DNA from: DATIJC01 sp035479015
GTDB lineage: Bacteria > Patescibacteriota > Microgenomatia > UBA1400 > UBA12028
Length of the DNA: 64,000 bases
Direction of reading: 5' to 3'
Assembly: GCA_035479015.1 (NCBI GenBank)
Contig: DATIJC010000002.1
Span: forward strand, 1 to 64,000
Both the position numbers and the translations under genes were made by a program. The notes beneath the pieces are model-generated. The model was not told where the DNA came from. It was given only the letters and a program-made list of their open reading frames with translations, and searched no databases. Below are positions 57,434-64,000 of this stretch, piece by piece; within the stretch, counting starts at the first letter, position 1, and every line of letters begins with the position of its first letter.

Positions 57434-58491
57434 AGTTTTTAACTCAGACTTTTCTTTTCTTGTGGATATTTTTTATCCCTTCTTCCCTTGCCTACCACTA
57501 CAATGTACAGACCGGATTAGTACACGGAATTTTGGTGGATTATCGAATCCCTATCATTAGTGCGGATGTACTATTTTTTATTGCGTTTTTAGCATTGTCA
57601 TTCCTGCGAAGGCAGGAATCCAGTCAACTAAAAAAACTTCTTGTGTTTTCTATCGGTTTTACAATGATCTTTCAGTTTTGCCTTGCTCTTTTTCAAACTA
57701 TCTTTCAGCGCTCTTTATTTGGTTATCTTCCCTTTGGTGAAGTGGATTATCACTCACCCGCCATCGCTAAAGGCGTATTCAACGGTTTCATTTATAAACT
57801 TCCATATGGGACAACCGTTCATCCAAATATTCTTGCCGGCTTCTTTGTAGTGTGTTTTCTGGTTCTAGCAACATACAAAACAAAGTTTCTTAAGTACTTT
57901 TTTTTAATGACACTATTAATCATCTTTCTCACACAATCCTTATCTGCACTTATCGCACTGCTAGCGGGAATACTTGTTTTCTTAATCAATAAAAAATATC
58001 TAAAACTTGCGAAGATTCTTGTAATTTTATTTGGATTAGGAGTTGTGTTTGTTTTATCCAATATTCGATATACCAAATACGATATACCCTCGCTCGCTCG
58101 CCGTGCGCAGTTGGAACAATTGGCCTTTAGCATGATTCATGATCATCCGCTAACCGGGGTCGGCTGGAACAACTTTACGCTAGAGATGGATAACTACGGC
58201 TATGTGCGTGGAAATGTACGTTTCCTACAGCCTGTGCACAATATGTTCCTATTATTGATTAGTGAGCTGGGGATTTTCGGCATAGTGCTCGTGGCAATTT
58301 GGATCAAACTTATTTGGAAAGCGAATCAAATCACACTTGTGTTTTTGAGCGCCTTTACCGTGCTTAGCAGTTTTGACCATTACCTGCTCACGCTCACCAC
58401 GGGCCGCATGTTACTTATCCTGAGCCTCGTCGTGATAAAATTAGTCTCGTCTCGCCCCCATAGTTCAATGGATAAAACAGGAGACTTCTAA
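57430..58491 (+). CDS. O-antigen ligase/Wzy-like membrane protein ending inside a tRNA gene
   Basis: A 353-aa protein with about ten membrane helices and the Wzy_C-type periplasmic region: QSLSALIALLAGILVFLI, then the large loop with AFSMIHDHPLTGVGWNNF and QPVHNMFLLLISELGIFGI. It probably joins or transfers polysaccharide outside the membrane. Two oddities: residues 56-67 (LSFLRRQESSQL) are encoded by a REP-like palindrome between two helices, and the last 12 codons lie inside tRNA-Arg on the same strand. Confidence 0.85.
   Translation: MKFLTQTFLFLWIFFIPSSLAYHYNVQTGLVHGILVDYRIPIISADVLFFIAFLALSFLRRQESSQLKKLLVFSIGFTMIFQFCLALFQTIFQRSLFGYLPFGEVDYHSPAIAKGVFNGFIYKLPYGTTVHPNILAGFFVVCFLVLATYKTKFLKYFFLMTLLIIFLTQSLSALIALLAGILVFLINKKYLKLAKILVILFGLGVVFVLSNIRYTKYDIPSLARRAQLEQLAFSMIHDHPLTGVGWNNFTLEMDNYGYVRGNVRFLQPVHNMFLLLISELGIFGIVLVAIWIKLIWKANQITLVFLSAFTVLSSFDHYLLTLTTGRMLLILSLVVIKLVSSRPHSSMDKTGDF
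57596..57628. repeat. REP-like palindrome inside the O-antigen ligase gene
   Basis: Identical over 33 bases to the copy at 25752-25784. Read in frame as SFLRRQESSQ in the loop between the second and third hydrophobic segments. Confidence 0.85.
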
Positions 58492-58525
58492 TCTCTTACT
58501 CGTGGTTCGATTCCACGTGGGGGCA
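58454..58525 (+). tRNA. tRNA-Arg (TCT)
   Basis: Acceptor GCCCCCA/TGGGGGC, anticodon stem GGAGA/TCTCT with loop CTTCTAA (anticodon TCT), T arm CGTGG-TTCGATT-CCACG. CCA is not encoded. The stop codon of the upstream ligase gene (TAA at 58489-58491) falls in its anticodon loop. Confidence 0.94.
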
Positions 58526-58589
58526 CTTCGACAAGCTCAGTGCAAGCACTTTTTGCTCTTTCTTCTACTTGCATTCAAACGCAAAATCT

Positions 58590-58619
58590 TTCACACTCTT
58601 ATCAGAGCCAAATTATATT
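58590..58619 (+). promoter_or_regulatory. Promoter of the YtxH-like gene
   Basis: TTCACA (58590-58595), 18-base spacer, TATATT (58614-58619). The RNA start would leave a short leader with the AAGGAG site. Confidence 0.5.
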
Positions 58620-58636
58620 GTAAAAAGGAGAAAAAT

Positions 58637-58864
58637 ATGGCGAAGAAATCAGGAATGGGAGTAGGCGCAATACTGGGCGCCGTGGTCGGCACAATAGCTG
58701 GGGCCGTAGGTATGTTTTTGTCTGATGAAGACAACCGCAAGAAAGTGGTGAAGGAAGCCAAACACGTAGAACATATGATGGAAGCCGATGTGAAGAAAGC
58801 ACGCCGTGGTGTAAAGCGAGTAGTTAGTAAGGCCAAGAAAACTACCAAGCGCCGCAGCCGCTAA
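58637..58864 (+). CDS. YtxH-like small protein with membrane helix and basic tail
   Basis: A 75-aa protein: Gly/Ala-rich membrane helix (GVGAILGAVVGTIAGAVGMFL, here residues 7-27) followed by a Lys/Arg-rich helical tail ending KTTKRRSR. This is the layout of YtxH-type stress proteins; the strongly basic tail might bind nucleic acid. An AAGGAG ribosome-binding site precedes the ATG. TTCACA-N18-TATATT (58590-58619) is the likely promoter. A terminator follows. Confidence 0.7.
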   Translation: MAKKSGMGVGAILGAVVGTIAGAVGMFLSDEDNRKKVVKEAKHVEHMMEADVKKARRGVKRVVSKAKKTTKRRSR

Positions 58865-58881
58865 TTTGGAATTTGAATATG

Positions 58882-58911
58882 AAAAAGCCCTGCGTATGCG
58901 GGGCTTTTTTT
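58882..58911 (+). terminator. Intrinsic terminator after the YtxH-like gene
   Basis: AAAAAGCCCTGC-GTAT-GCGGGGCTTTTTTT: a stem of about 11 bp followed by seven Ts. Confidence 0.9.
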
Positions 58912-58932
58912 ATCTGGTAAAATAAGGATATT

Positions 58933-59010
58933 GGTGGATGTAGCTCAACTGGTTAGAGCATCAGATTGTGGATCTGACGGTTGCGGGTTCGAATCCCGTC
59001 TTCCACCCCA
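58933..59010 (+). tRNA. tRNA-His (GTG), CCA encoded
   Basis: Acceptor GTGGATG/CTTCCAC (one T-T mismatch) with the extra 5' G at 58933 opposite C73, as required for histidine tRNA. Anticodon loop TTGTGGA (GTG), T arm GCGGG-TTCGAAT-CCCGT. CCA at 59008-59010 is encoded, unlike in the other three tRNA genes. TAAAAT at 58918-58923 is a likely -10. Confidence 0.94.
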
Positions 59011-59014
59011 AAAA

Positions 59015-59698
59015 TTATTCTTCCGGGGGCGTGCCGTAGATGATCACTTGTGTACCAGGGTTATCCTTGGTAGCACTGATGGAGGTTTTATCCCCAAGCA
59101 CTGGGTCAGCCCAGTAGAAAAGGGTCCCCGCATCTTCAGTACGCATGTTCACACAGCCATGGCTCATAGGATGACCAAAGTTATCATGCCAATACGTGCC
59201 GTGGAAACTAAATCCTGCCGAAGCGGGTATCTGGCTGTTACCAAAAAACATCACGTAAGGCACATTCGGGAGATTGTACGCATCTGCCCCACTGCCGCCA
59301 CTCATGCCAATATAGCGGAACTTGTTGGCGATCGTGAACGTTCCGGTAGGTGTCTTTCCCCATTTACCTGTTGATATTCTAAATTCAAAAACCTGCCGGT
59401 CTCCCTCAAAGGCATAGAGGCGCTGAGCCGCCAGATCCACATTAATGTGCTTCGGCTGACTCGAGTCACCCAGGACTGCTTTGGAGGCATAATCAGGCAC
59501 CTTGGCGGAGATAAATTGCTTTCCTAAGAAAGTACCCACAGTCTGGCTGCTGTCATATGTTCCACTTTGTGTTAGATTGACTGGGTTTGGGCCTCTAGAA
59601 GACCTTGCAAGGCCCTGAAAGCCTGTCAAAACTACGAGCAACCCTCCTACTAGGAGCGAAAGAATAACGAAGCCAAAACCTTGCTTAGAACGTGCCAT
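59015..59698 (-). CDS. L,D-transpeptidase (YkuD domain)
   Basis: Extracytoplasmic enzyme that forms 3-3 cross-links in peptidoglycan. The 227-aa protein has an N-terminal membrane anchor (about residues 5-28) and a YkuD domain beginning KHINVDLAAQRLYAFEGD. It carries GKTPTGTFTI, the active-site FHGTYWHDNFGHPMSHGCVNMR with catalytic His and Cys, and GTQVIIYGTPPEE at the end. An upstream ATG would add 14 residues. Confidence 0.93.
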   Translation of the reverse strand: MARSKQGFGFVILSLLVGGLLVVLTGFQGLARSSRGPNPVNLTQSGTYDSSQTVGTFLGKQFISAKVPDYASKAVLGDSSQPKHINVDLAAQRLYAFEGDRQVFEFRISTGKWGKTPTGTFTIANKFRYIGMSGGSGADAYNLPNVPYVMFFGNSQIPASAGFSFHGTYWHDNFGHPMSHGCVNMRTEDAGTLFYWADPVLGDKTSISATKDNPGTQVIIYGTPPEE

Positions 59699-59793
59699 CC
59701 CTCTAGTATGAGGGACTAAAAAGGCACTTGCAAGTGCCATCTGGATTTCGCTGTTTAAATTGATTTATCAATATAAATAATCATCACTGGTAC

Positions 59794-59822
59794 TTGCTAT
59801 TGAGCCTATAGTTTAGTATACT
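59794..59822 (+). promoter_or_regulatory. Promoter of the VanW-like/msrB operon
   Basis: TTGCTA (59794-59799), 17-base spacer, TATACT (59817-59822). The ATG at 59834 is 11 bases further, so the leader is at most a few bases. Confidence 0.6.
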
Positions 59823-59833
59823 CGGCCGTTCAT

Positions 59834-60475
59834 ATGATGAACTTACCTGCTCTCATCGCCTCCGTCTTTCTGGCATTTAATGTCGCCAGCGGTTCCGCCG
59901 TCCCAAGCCAAAAAATCTTGGGATCGCGTGAGTTTTCGCTCAACGACCGCTACAAAGTAGCCAGCGTCAACGAAGTGTTTAAAAAGAACATTCTACTCAA
60001 CATGGCATACCTGCGTGGTAGCGTGACCCAAAAGAAGGATATTGATTGGGCTACAGTTGAAAGCCCATTCACCTATTCCTTCACGCTACGCCAAGGTGAA
60101 TCCTTCGCCTTCCATGATAGTGTCTTGCCTGAGTATCAAGGGAAGGTCGTCAAGACTACGAATGCGCATTTTAACTCTACCGAAGGGTTTGTCTCCGATG
60201 GATATCTAGTAGGAGACGGTGTTTGCCATCTTGCTTCCCTAATCAACTGGGCTGCCCAAGATGCAGGACTTACTATCTTAGTCACCAAGAACCATGACTT
60301 TGCCAAAATTGAGGAAGTACCTAAAGAGTATGGTGTGTCCATCTATGTCAGTCCCACTACGGGCGCTGGTACACGCAACAACCTCTACATCACGAATAAC
60401 CAAAATCAGGATGTAACCTTTTCCTTCAGCTTTGACGGTACCGAGCTCAAGGTCGATGTGATAGCATCTAAATAA
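59834..60475 (+). CDS. Secreted VanW-like protein
   Basis: A 213-aa protein with a signal peptide (LPALIASVFLAFNVASGSA) and the VanW-family core: FTLRQGESFAFHDSV, then GYLVGDGVCHLASLINWAAQDAGL with the conserved Cys, KNHDF, a VPKEYGVSIYV strand and RNNLYITNNQNQDVTFSFSFDGTELKVDV. Its biochemical role is unknown; domain partners in other bacteria suggest peptidoglycan binding. The stop shares TAATG with the msrB start. Confidence 0.78.
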   Translation: MMNLPALIASVFLAFNVASGSAVPSQKILGSREFSLNDRYKVASVNEVFKKNILLNMAYLRGSVTQKKDIDWATVESPFTYSFTLRQGESFAFHDSVLPEYQGKVVKTTNAHFNSTEGFVSDGYLVGDGVCHLASLINWAAQDAGLTILVTKNHDFAKIEEVPKEYGVSIYVSPTTGAGTRNNLYITNNQNQDVTFSFSFDGTELKVDVIASK

Positions 60476-60834
60476 TGCAGTTTAATCCACTCACTCCCGA
60501 AGAAAAGCACGTGATAGAAGACAAAGGAACAGAGGCTCCTTTCACCGGCGAATACGATGACTTCTTTGTTCCTGGAACCTATGTTTGCAGGCGCTGCAAT
60601 GCCCCCCTGTATCGGTCTGAAGATAAATTCAACGCCCACTGCGGATGGCCTGCTTTTGATCAAGAAGTTCCCGGCGCGGTAAAGCACATGCCTTTTAAAG
60701 GCTGGGATTGGCAAGAAATCCAATGTGCCAATTGTGGCGCCCACCTAGGACACGTGTTCAAGGGTGAAGGTTTTACAAAAACAGATACACGCCATTGCGT
60801 TAACTCTATTTCGATGAGATTTATACCGAAATGA
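60475..60834 (+). CDS. msrB: Peptide-methionine (R)-S-oxide reductase
   Basis: Repairs oxidised methionine (R isomer) in proteins. The 119-aa protein has both zinc CxxC pairs (CRRCN, CANCGAHLGHVF), the conserved AHCGWPAFD and the catalytic Cys in TRHCVNSISMRF. It is translationally coupled to the VanW-like gene and followed by msrA, so both methionine sulfoxide isomers are handled. Confidence 0.95.
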   Translation: MQFNPLTPEEKHVIEDKGTEAPFTGEYDDFFVPGTYVCRRCNAPLYRSEDKFNAHCGWPAFDQEVPGAVKHMPFKGWDWQEIQCANCGAHLGHVFKGEGFTKTDTRHCVNSISMRFIPK

Positions 60835-60842
60835 TTTTTGAT

Positions 60843-60893
60843 CCTCTCCAAAAATTTGGAGAGGACATCTGGTGAGGCGAAGCGAATCCAGAT
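60843..60893. repeat. Two adjacent hairpins between msrB and msrA
   Basis: CCTCTCCA/TGGAGAGG (60843-60864) and ATCTGG/CCAGAT (60867-60893, with GCGAAGC inside). The pair looks like a REP-type intergenic element. Confidence 0.6.
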
Positions 60894-60911
60894 AGGTGAG
60901 GTGTGAAGAAT

Positions 60912-61442
60912 ATGACTGATTTTGCGTACTTCGGCGGTGGCTGCTTCTGGTGCACGGAAGCTATCTTCCAGCGCCTGCGTGGTGTGGTCTCTGTAATTCC
61001 CGGTTATGCTGGAGGCGACATGGACAACCCAAATTATGAAGCGGTTTCTGATGGCGACACGGGGCACGCTGAGATGATCCGCATTGAATTTGACCCATCG
61101 GTCATTTCTTATGAACAACTTTTAGATGTCTTCTGGCATACACATGATCCGACGACGAGGAACCAGCAAGGGGCTGATATCGGAGAACAGTACCGCTCAG
61201 TTGTACTTTTTGCCAATGAAGAACAAAAACGAGCTGCAGAAAAATCAAAGCAAGATCTTGCCAATTCCGGTGAATATGAAAAACCAATTGTGACTGAAAT
61301 CAGACCATTTGAAAAATTCTTTGAAGCAGAAAACTATCACCATGACTACTACGAAAAACACAAAGAGGCGCCTTACTGTCAGATTGTCATCAATCCAAAA
61401 TTAGAAAAGTTTAAGAAACGCTACAAAGAGTTACTCAAGTAA
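60912..61442 (+). CDS. msrA: Peptide-methionine (S)-S-oxide reductase
   Basis: Repairs the S isomer of methionine sulfoxide. The 176-aa protein has the catalytic GGGCFWCTEAIFQRLRGV near the N-terminus, GYAGGDMDNPNYEAVSDGDTGHAE, DPTTRNQQGADIGEQYRSV and a C-terminal EAENYHHDYYEKH. I start at the ATG at 60912, with GAGGTG eight bases upstream; a GTG three codons earlier is possible. Confidence 0.95.
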   Translation: MTDFAYFGGGCFWCTEAIFQRLRGVVSVIPGYAGGDMDNPNYEAVSDGDTGHAEMIRIEFDPSVISYEQLLDVFWHTHDPTTRNQQGADIGEQYRSVVLFANEEQKRAAEKSKQDLANSGEYEKPIVTEIRPFEKFFEAENYHHDYYEKHKEAPYCQIVINPKLEKFKKRYKELLK

Positions 61443-62051
61443 ATGGGCATGGTCGTTAAAAGTCAGGATTTCCCATCGCTTGTCTTCTCTATAAGAGCAG
61501 ACTGTTATCCCTGTATTCGTTGTCTGCAGTCCTTCTACTAGTAGATCAAATTGTCTGGATGAAAATTCCGGACCAAAAAGCATTAGACCCAGTAAGGCTC
61601 GGATAACATGACCATGGCTCACGAGCACGATATTTTCTTGATTCCTCATTTCGATCTGTCTGAGTTGTTGGGCGATACGCTTGATAAAGTCCCAAGTATT
61701 TTCTTCATTACTGTAGTGCCAATCGGGATCATCGCTGTGTTTTGCAATCGCTTTCCAAATATGATGGACATCAATGTGTTTTTTCCCAGCAGTTTCAGAC
61801 GGGCCCTGCTTCTCAATCAGTTTTTCATTGAACTCGATTTCTTTACTAACCGCTGCTGAAATCTCTTTAGCTGTCTGCTCGGCCCGCATTGCAGTACTGG
61901 AGATAATCAAATCCACAGGGGTGTGTAGAAAACGCCCCGCTACTTTTTTTGCCTGTGATAATCCAGAGGGACTGAGTGGCATTTCATTCGTTTGATGAAC
62001 ACGCGCCGCGTTCCCCTCACTCTCTCCATGGCGAACTATGTATAAGGTCAT
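61431..62051 (-). CDS. Histidine phosphatase superfamily protein
   Basis: A 206-aa protein of the phosphoglycerate-mutase-like branch: phosphohistidine motif YIVRHGESEGNAARVHQ, STAMRAEQTAKEI and the second catalytic His in VLVSHGHVIRALLG. The middle (WKAIAKHSDDPDWHYSNEENTWDF) is not that of cofactor-dependent mutase, so it is more likely a general phosphatase. Its start region abuts two hairpins after rny. Confidence 0.88.
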   Translation of the reverse strand: MTLYIVRHGESEGNAARVHQTNEMPLSPSGLSQAKKVAGRFLHTPVDLIISSTAMRAEQTAKEISAAVSKEIEFNEKLIEKQGPSETAGKKHIDVHHIWKAIAKHSDDPDWHYSNEENTWDFIKRIAQQLRQIEMRNQENIVLVSHGHVIRALLGLMLFGPEFSSRQFDLLVEGLQTTNTGITVCSYREDKRWEILTFNDHAHLLE

Positions 62052-62057
62052 AATGTA

Positions 62058-62121
62058 TGGATCCCACATACTTGAGATTGCATCTCAGGTTTTGGGATGA
62101 CACTGCCTGCGGCTAGTGTCA
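62058..62121. repeat. REP-like palindrome plus hairpin after rny
   Basis: TGGATCCC ... GGGATGACAC (62058-62103) belongs to the REP-like family, with inner arm TGAGAT/ATCTCA. It is followed by TGACACT/AGTGTCA (62098-62121), which overlaps the rny stop. Together they may protect the rny 3' end. Confidence 0.6.
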
Positions 62122-63675
62122 CTTTGCAATATCAACAGCCCGCATCTCACGTATAACTGTCACCGTGACTGTACCTGGATAGGTAACTTCATCTTTGATA
62201 CGATCCTTGATCTGATGCGAGAGCACTACTGCATCCTCATCACTGGATTTCTCGGCATTGAGGATCACGCGGATCTCACGTCCAGCTTGGATCGCGAAGG
62301 CTTCACGGACTTTGTCAGATGACTTGGCGATCTCTTCTAACTTGGTCAAACGCTTTACGTACTCTTCGTAGTTCTCGTAACGTGCACCAGGACGTGCTCC
62401 AGAAATCGCATCTGATATATAGACAATCATTGCTTCTTTACTTGAAAATGGCTTGTCTTCATGGTGCTGCTCTACACAATCAATGACTGCCTCTGGCATG
62501 TGATATTTTCGAAGCAGGTTCACACCCAATTCAATATGGCTGCCTTCTTCATCCATAACCACCTTACCAATATCGTGCAGTAAACATCCTAGGCGGACAG
62601 TGTCCACGTTGGCACCAATTTCTTTAGCAATCGCGATACCGATTTTTGTCTCTTCTAGAGTGTGTGCAATCATGTTCTGGCCATATGAGAAGCGGTATTT
62701 AAACCGTCCCAGCATTTGCACTAAATCATGAGGCATATTAAATACACCTACCATGTGGCAGAGTTTCTTGCCTTCCTCGAACATGATCTTATCGAGCTCT
62801 TCAGCGACTTTTTTCACCACCTCTTCAATACGTGACGGCTGAATACGGCCATCCTTTACTAACCGTTCAAGGGCGATGCGGGCAATTTCACGCCTCACTG
62901 GATCAAAACATGATAGGCGGACTGTGCCTGGTTGATCATCGAGGTCGACGTCTACACCAGTCACCTGTTCAAAGGAGCGGATGTTGCGGCCGTCTTTACC
63001 GATGATCTTGCCTTTGACATCTTCACTGGGCAATTCAACGACCGAGACAGTGTACTCACTCACATAACTCGTAGCGCCGTGCTTCATAGCGTCAACCAAG
63101 ATCTCCTTGGCCTGTTCATCAGCCTCTTCTTTGGCTTTATTGACCTTCTCCTGGATCATCTCTGCCATTTCACGCCCCAAGCTCCTCTCCAAGTTCTCTA
63201 AAACCTGAGTCTTTGCAGCCTCGCGGGTAAGCCCTGCAACCTGCTCAAGCTTGGTAATCAAACCCTTGCGTTGTTCATCCAATTGGGTTGAGCGGTGATC
63301 AAGATCACCTTTGCGCTTTTGCAGTTCTTTGTCGCGGTCATCCAACGTGCGCAGTCTTGTCTCTACGCTAGCGAGTTTTTGATCAATTGATCGCTGAGCC
63401 TGGGCTACTTCCTCGCGGACCGATTTCATCTCACGTTCTGCCGATTCACGGATAGTGAGGGCTTCTGCTTTGGCTTCGACAATGATCTCGCGGGAGCGGG
63501 CTTGGGCTTCACGGGCTGCCGCATCATTCATTGCGGCTTGTGCTTGTGGGTCCACTTTTGGCGCTACGACCAGCTTCACTTGAGTCGAAACGGGCTTTGA
63601 AGGTCGAACTGGCGGAAGTGTTTTTCCATCGGTTGCTGGTCCCAATAGACTTGAAAGTCTGGTAAAAAATGACAT
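62119..63675 (-). CDS. rny: Ribonuclease Y without membrane anchor
   Basis: Endoribonuclease that starts mRNA decay. The 518-aa protein has a long coiled coil (about residues 45-185), a KH domain (DVKGKIIGKDGRNIRSFEQVTG) and an HD domain with CLLHDIGKV, plus the family C-terminus (PGTVTVTVIREMRAVDIAK). The usual N-terminal transmembrane helix is replaced by a polar Pro-rich segment, so the enzyme may be soluble. Start at 63675 has GAAAGGA upstream; a TTG four codons earlier is less likely. Confidence 0.93.
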   Translation of the reverse strand: MSFFTRLSSLLGPATDGKTLPPVRPSKPVSTQVKLVVAPKVDPQAQAAMNDAAAREAQARSREIIVEAKAEALTIRESAEREMKSVREEVAQAQRSIDQKLASVETRLRTLDDRDKELQKRKGDLDHRSTQLDEQRKGLITKLEQVAGLTREAAKTQVLENLERSLGREMAEMIQEKVNKAKEEADEQAKEILVDAMKHGATSYVSEYTVSVVELPSEDVKGKIIGKDGRNIRSFEQVTGVDVDLDDQPGTVRLSCFDPVRREIARIALERLVKDGRIQPSRIEEVVKKVAEELDKIMFEEGKKLCHMVGVFNMPHDLVQMLGRFKYRFSYGQNMIAHTLEETKIGIAIAKEIGANVDTVRLGCLLHDIGKVVMDEEGSHIELGVNLLRKYHMPEAVIDCVEQHHEDKPFSSKEAMIVYISDAISGARPGARYENYEEYVKRLTKLEEIAKSSDKVREAFAIQAGREIRVILNAEKSSDEDAVVLSHQIKDRIKDEVTYPGTVTVTVIREMRAVDIAK

Positions 63676-63867
63676 AAATCCTTTCAAACGATTACGAATA
63701 GTAATCTTTGAAGTGACGGGAAAATGAAGGCAAAAATGGCACTACTAAACCCTAGGAAATTACTGAGAATTTCGCGGGGTCGATTCCGATTGGAATGGAG
63801 TACGATTTTGCATAAAGAAATGATCCTTCAAATTTTTAGCGTCTTTTTTCAAAGATTGACCCTGATC

Positions 63868-64000
63868 TTACCTTTTTTTAGCTGTTTCGTCAAGGAAACG
63901 GCTAATCTCACTTGAGGAGAAACCAGAGGAGAACAGAACCTGGTATGTCTTTGCCCGCTGCAGGTTGGACGGTTGTTTTGCAATCCTGCCTTTCGCCTTT
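63868..64000 (-). CDS. recX: RecX family protein, 3' end only
   Basis: The last 43 codons of a frame that enters from the right edge: KAKGRIAKQPSNLQRAKTYQ then VLFSSGFSSSEISRFLDETAKKR and a TAA. The pattern of a final helix pair with a (S)RGFS-like motif is that of the RecX C-terminus, which modulates RecA. The 5' part lies outside the window, so the call is moderate. Between its stop and rny (63676-63867) I see only a possible rny promoter with a GATTAC/GTAATC dyad. Confidence 0.6.
   Translation of the reverse strand, partial: KAKGRIAKQPSNLQRAKTYQVLFSSGFSSSEISRFLDETAKKR

Noticed and set aside
58502..58636. N-terminal extension of the YtxH-like protein
   Set aside because: The extension begins inside tRNA-Arg; the ATG at 58637 has an AAGGAG site and its own promoter.
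63724..63915. 63-codon plus-strand frame near the right edge
   Set aside because: It overlaps the recX 3' end and the rny upstream region, lacks a start signal and has no recognisable features.
1..64000. CRISPR array or prophage
   Set aside because: No regularly spaced direct repeats with unique spacers and no phage structural, integrase or terminase genes were seen; the repeats present are short palindromes or near-tandem arrays.
1..64000. Alternative genetic code with UGA as Gly
   Set aside because: UGA closes many well-defined genes at expected lengths (S53 protease, HNH protein, DUF167, rny) and is not seen inside conserved genes.

Overview
The window looks like a chromosomal segment of a fermentative bacterium of the Candidate Phyla Radiation (Patescibacteria). 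This is inferred from gene content, because there is no rRNA gene to place it. Supporting signs are very short or overlapping gene junctions and many start codons that lie 5-9 bases after a -10 hexamer (leaderless mRNAs). Other signs are many small unrecognised membrane proteins, an archaeal-type AspRS, an ADP-forming acyl-CoA synthetase with a 2-oxoacid:ferredoxin oxidoreductase, and VanW-like and SurA-N-like proteins typical of these lineages. UGA is used as an ordinary stop codon (for example in the HNH and S53 genes), so the recoded Gracilibacteria/Absconditabacteria are unlikely. No CRISPR array, prophage or rRNA operon is visible.

Layout. 1-4.5 kb: cysS (cut by the left edge), an rRNA m5C methyltransferase, small unknown genes, hpf and recR. 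4.5-14.2 kb: an energy block. One coupled operon carries a decayed PEP-synthase-like protein, enolase, phosphoglycerate mutase, a GNAT protein and an ADP-forming acetate-CoA ligase. It converges on a 2-oxoacid:ferredoxin oxidoreductase pair, so pyruvate to acetyl-CoA to acetate plus ATP is encoded here. 14.2-24.5 kb: dedA, rmuC, a DUF1653 gene, the RNase P RNA gene, an MscS-like channel, lexA divergent from uvrB, an AI-2E-type exporter and miaA/miaB. 24.5-28.3 kb: a MacAB-type ABC exporter operon interrupted by one unrelated gene between inverted palindromic repeats. 28.3-40.7 kb: envelope and accessory genes (GT87 glycosyltransferase, S53 protease, P1B ATPase, SGNH hydrolase, acyltransferase, D,D-carboxypeptidase, FemX-like), tRNA-Gln beside an HNH nuclease gene, a GIY-YIG protein and gltX. 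40.7-46.6 kb: aspS behind a compact T-box leader, a divergent riboswitch-like leader with its own terminator, recJ, cca and a SurA-N protein. 46.6-55.7 kb: small genes, a SET-domain protein, tRNA-Gly, an MFS transporter, and an operon uvrA-LCP-DUF167-small membrane protein-rmlB-rmlD-like. 55.7-64 kb: metG, an O-antigen ligase running into tRNA-Arg, tRNA-His, an L,D-transpeptidase, a VanW-like gene with msrB and msrA, a histidine phosphatase, rny and the 3' end of recX.

The most interesting signals are non-coding. (1) The aspS T-box leader has GAC in the apex of a minimal first hairpin and a UGGC that matches tRNA-Asp. (2) The divergent leader can fold into two mutually exclusive hairpins, the second being a terminator. 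(3) Two repeat families have entered genes in frame: REP-like palindromes in miaA and the O-antigen ligase gene, and a TTGGATTTTGGAATTT-type repeat in korA, miaA and recJ. On the protein side, the PEP-synthase-like protein has lost its catalytic residues but still heads the lower-glycolysis operon, and the phosphoglycerate mutase has Thr where the nucleophilic Ser is expected.
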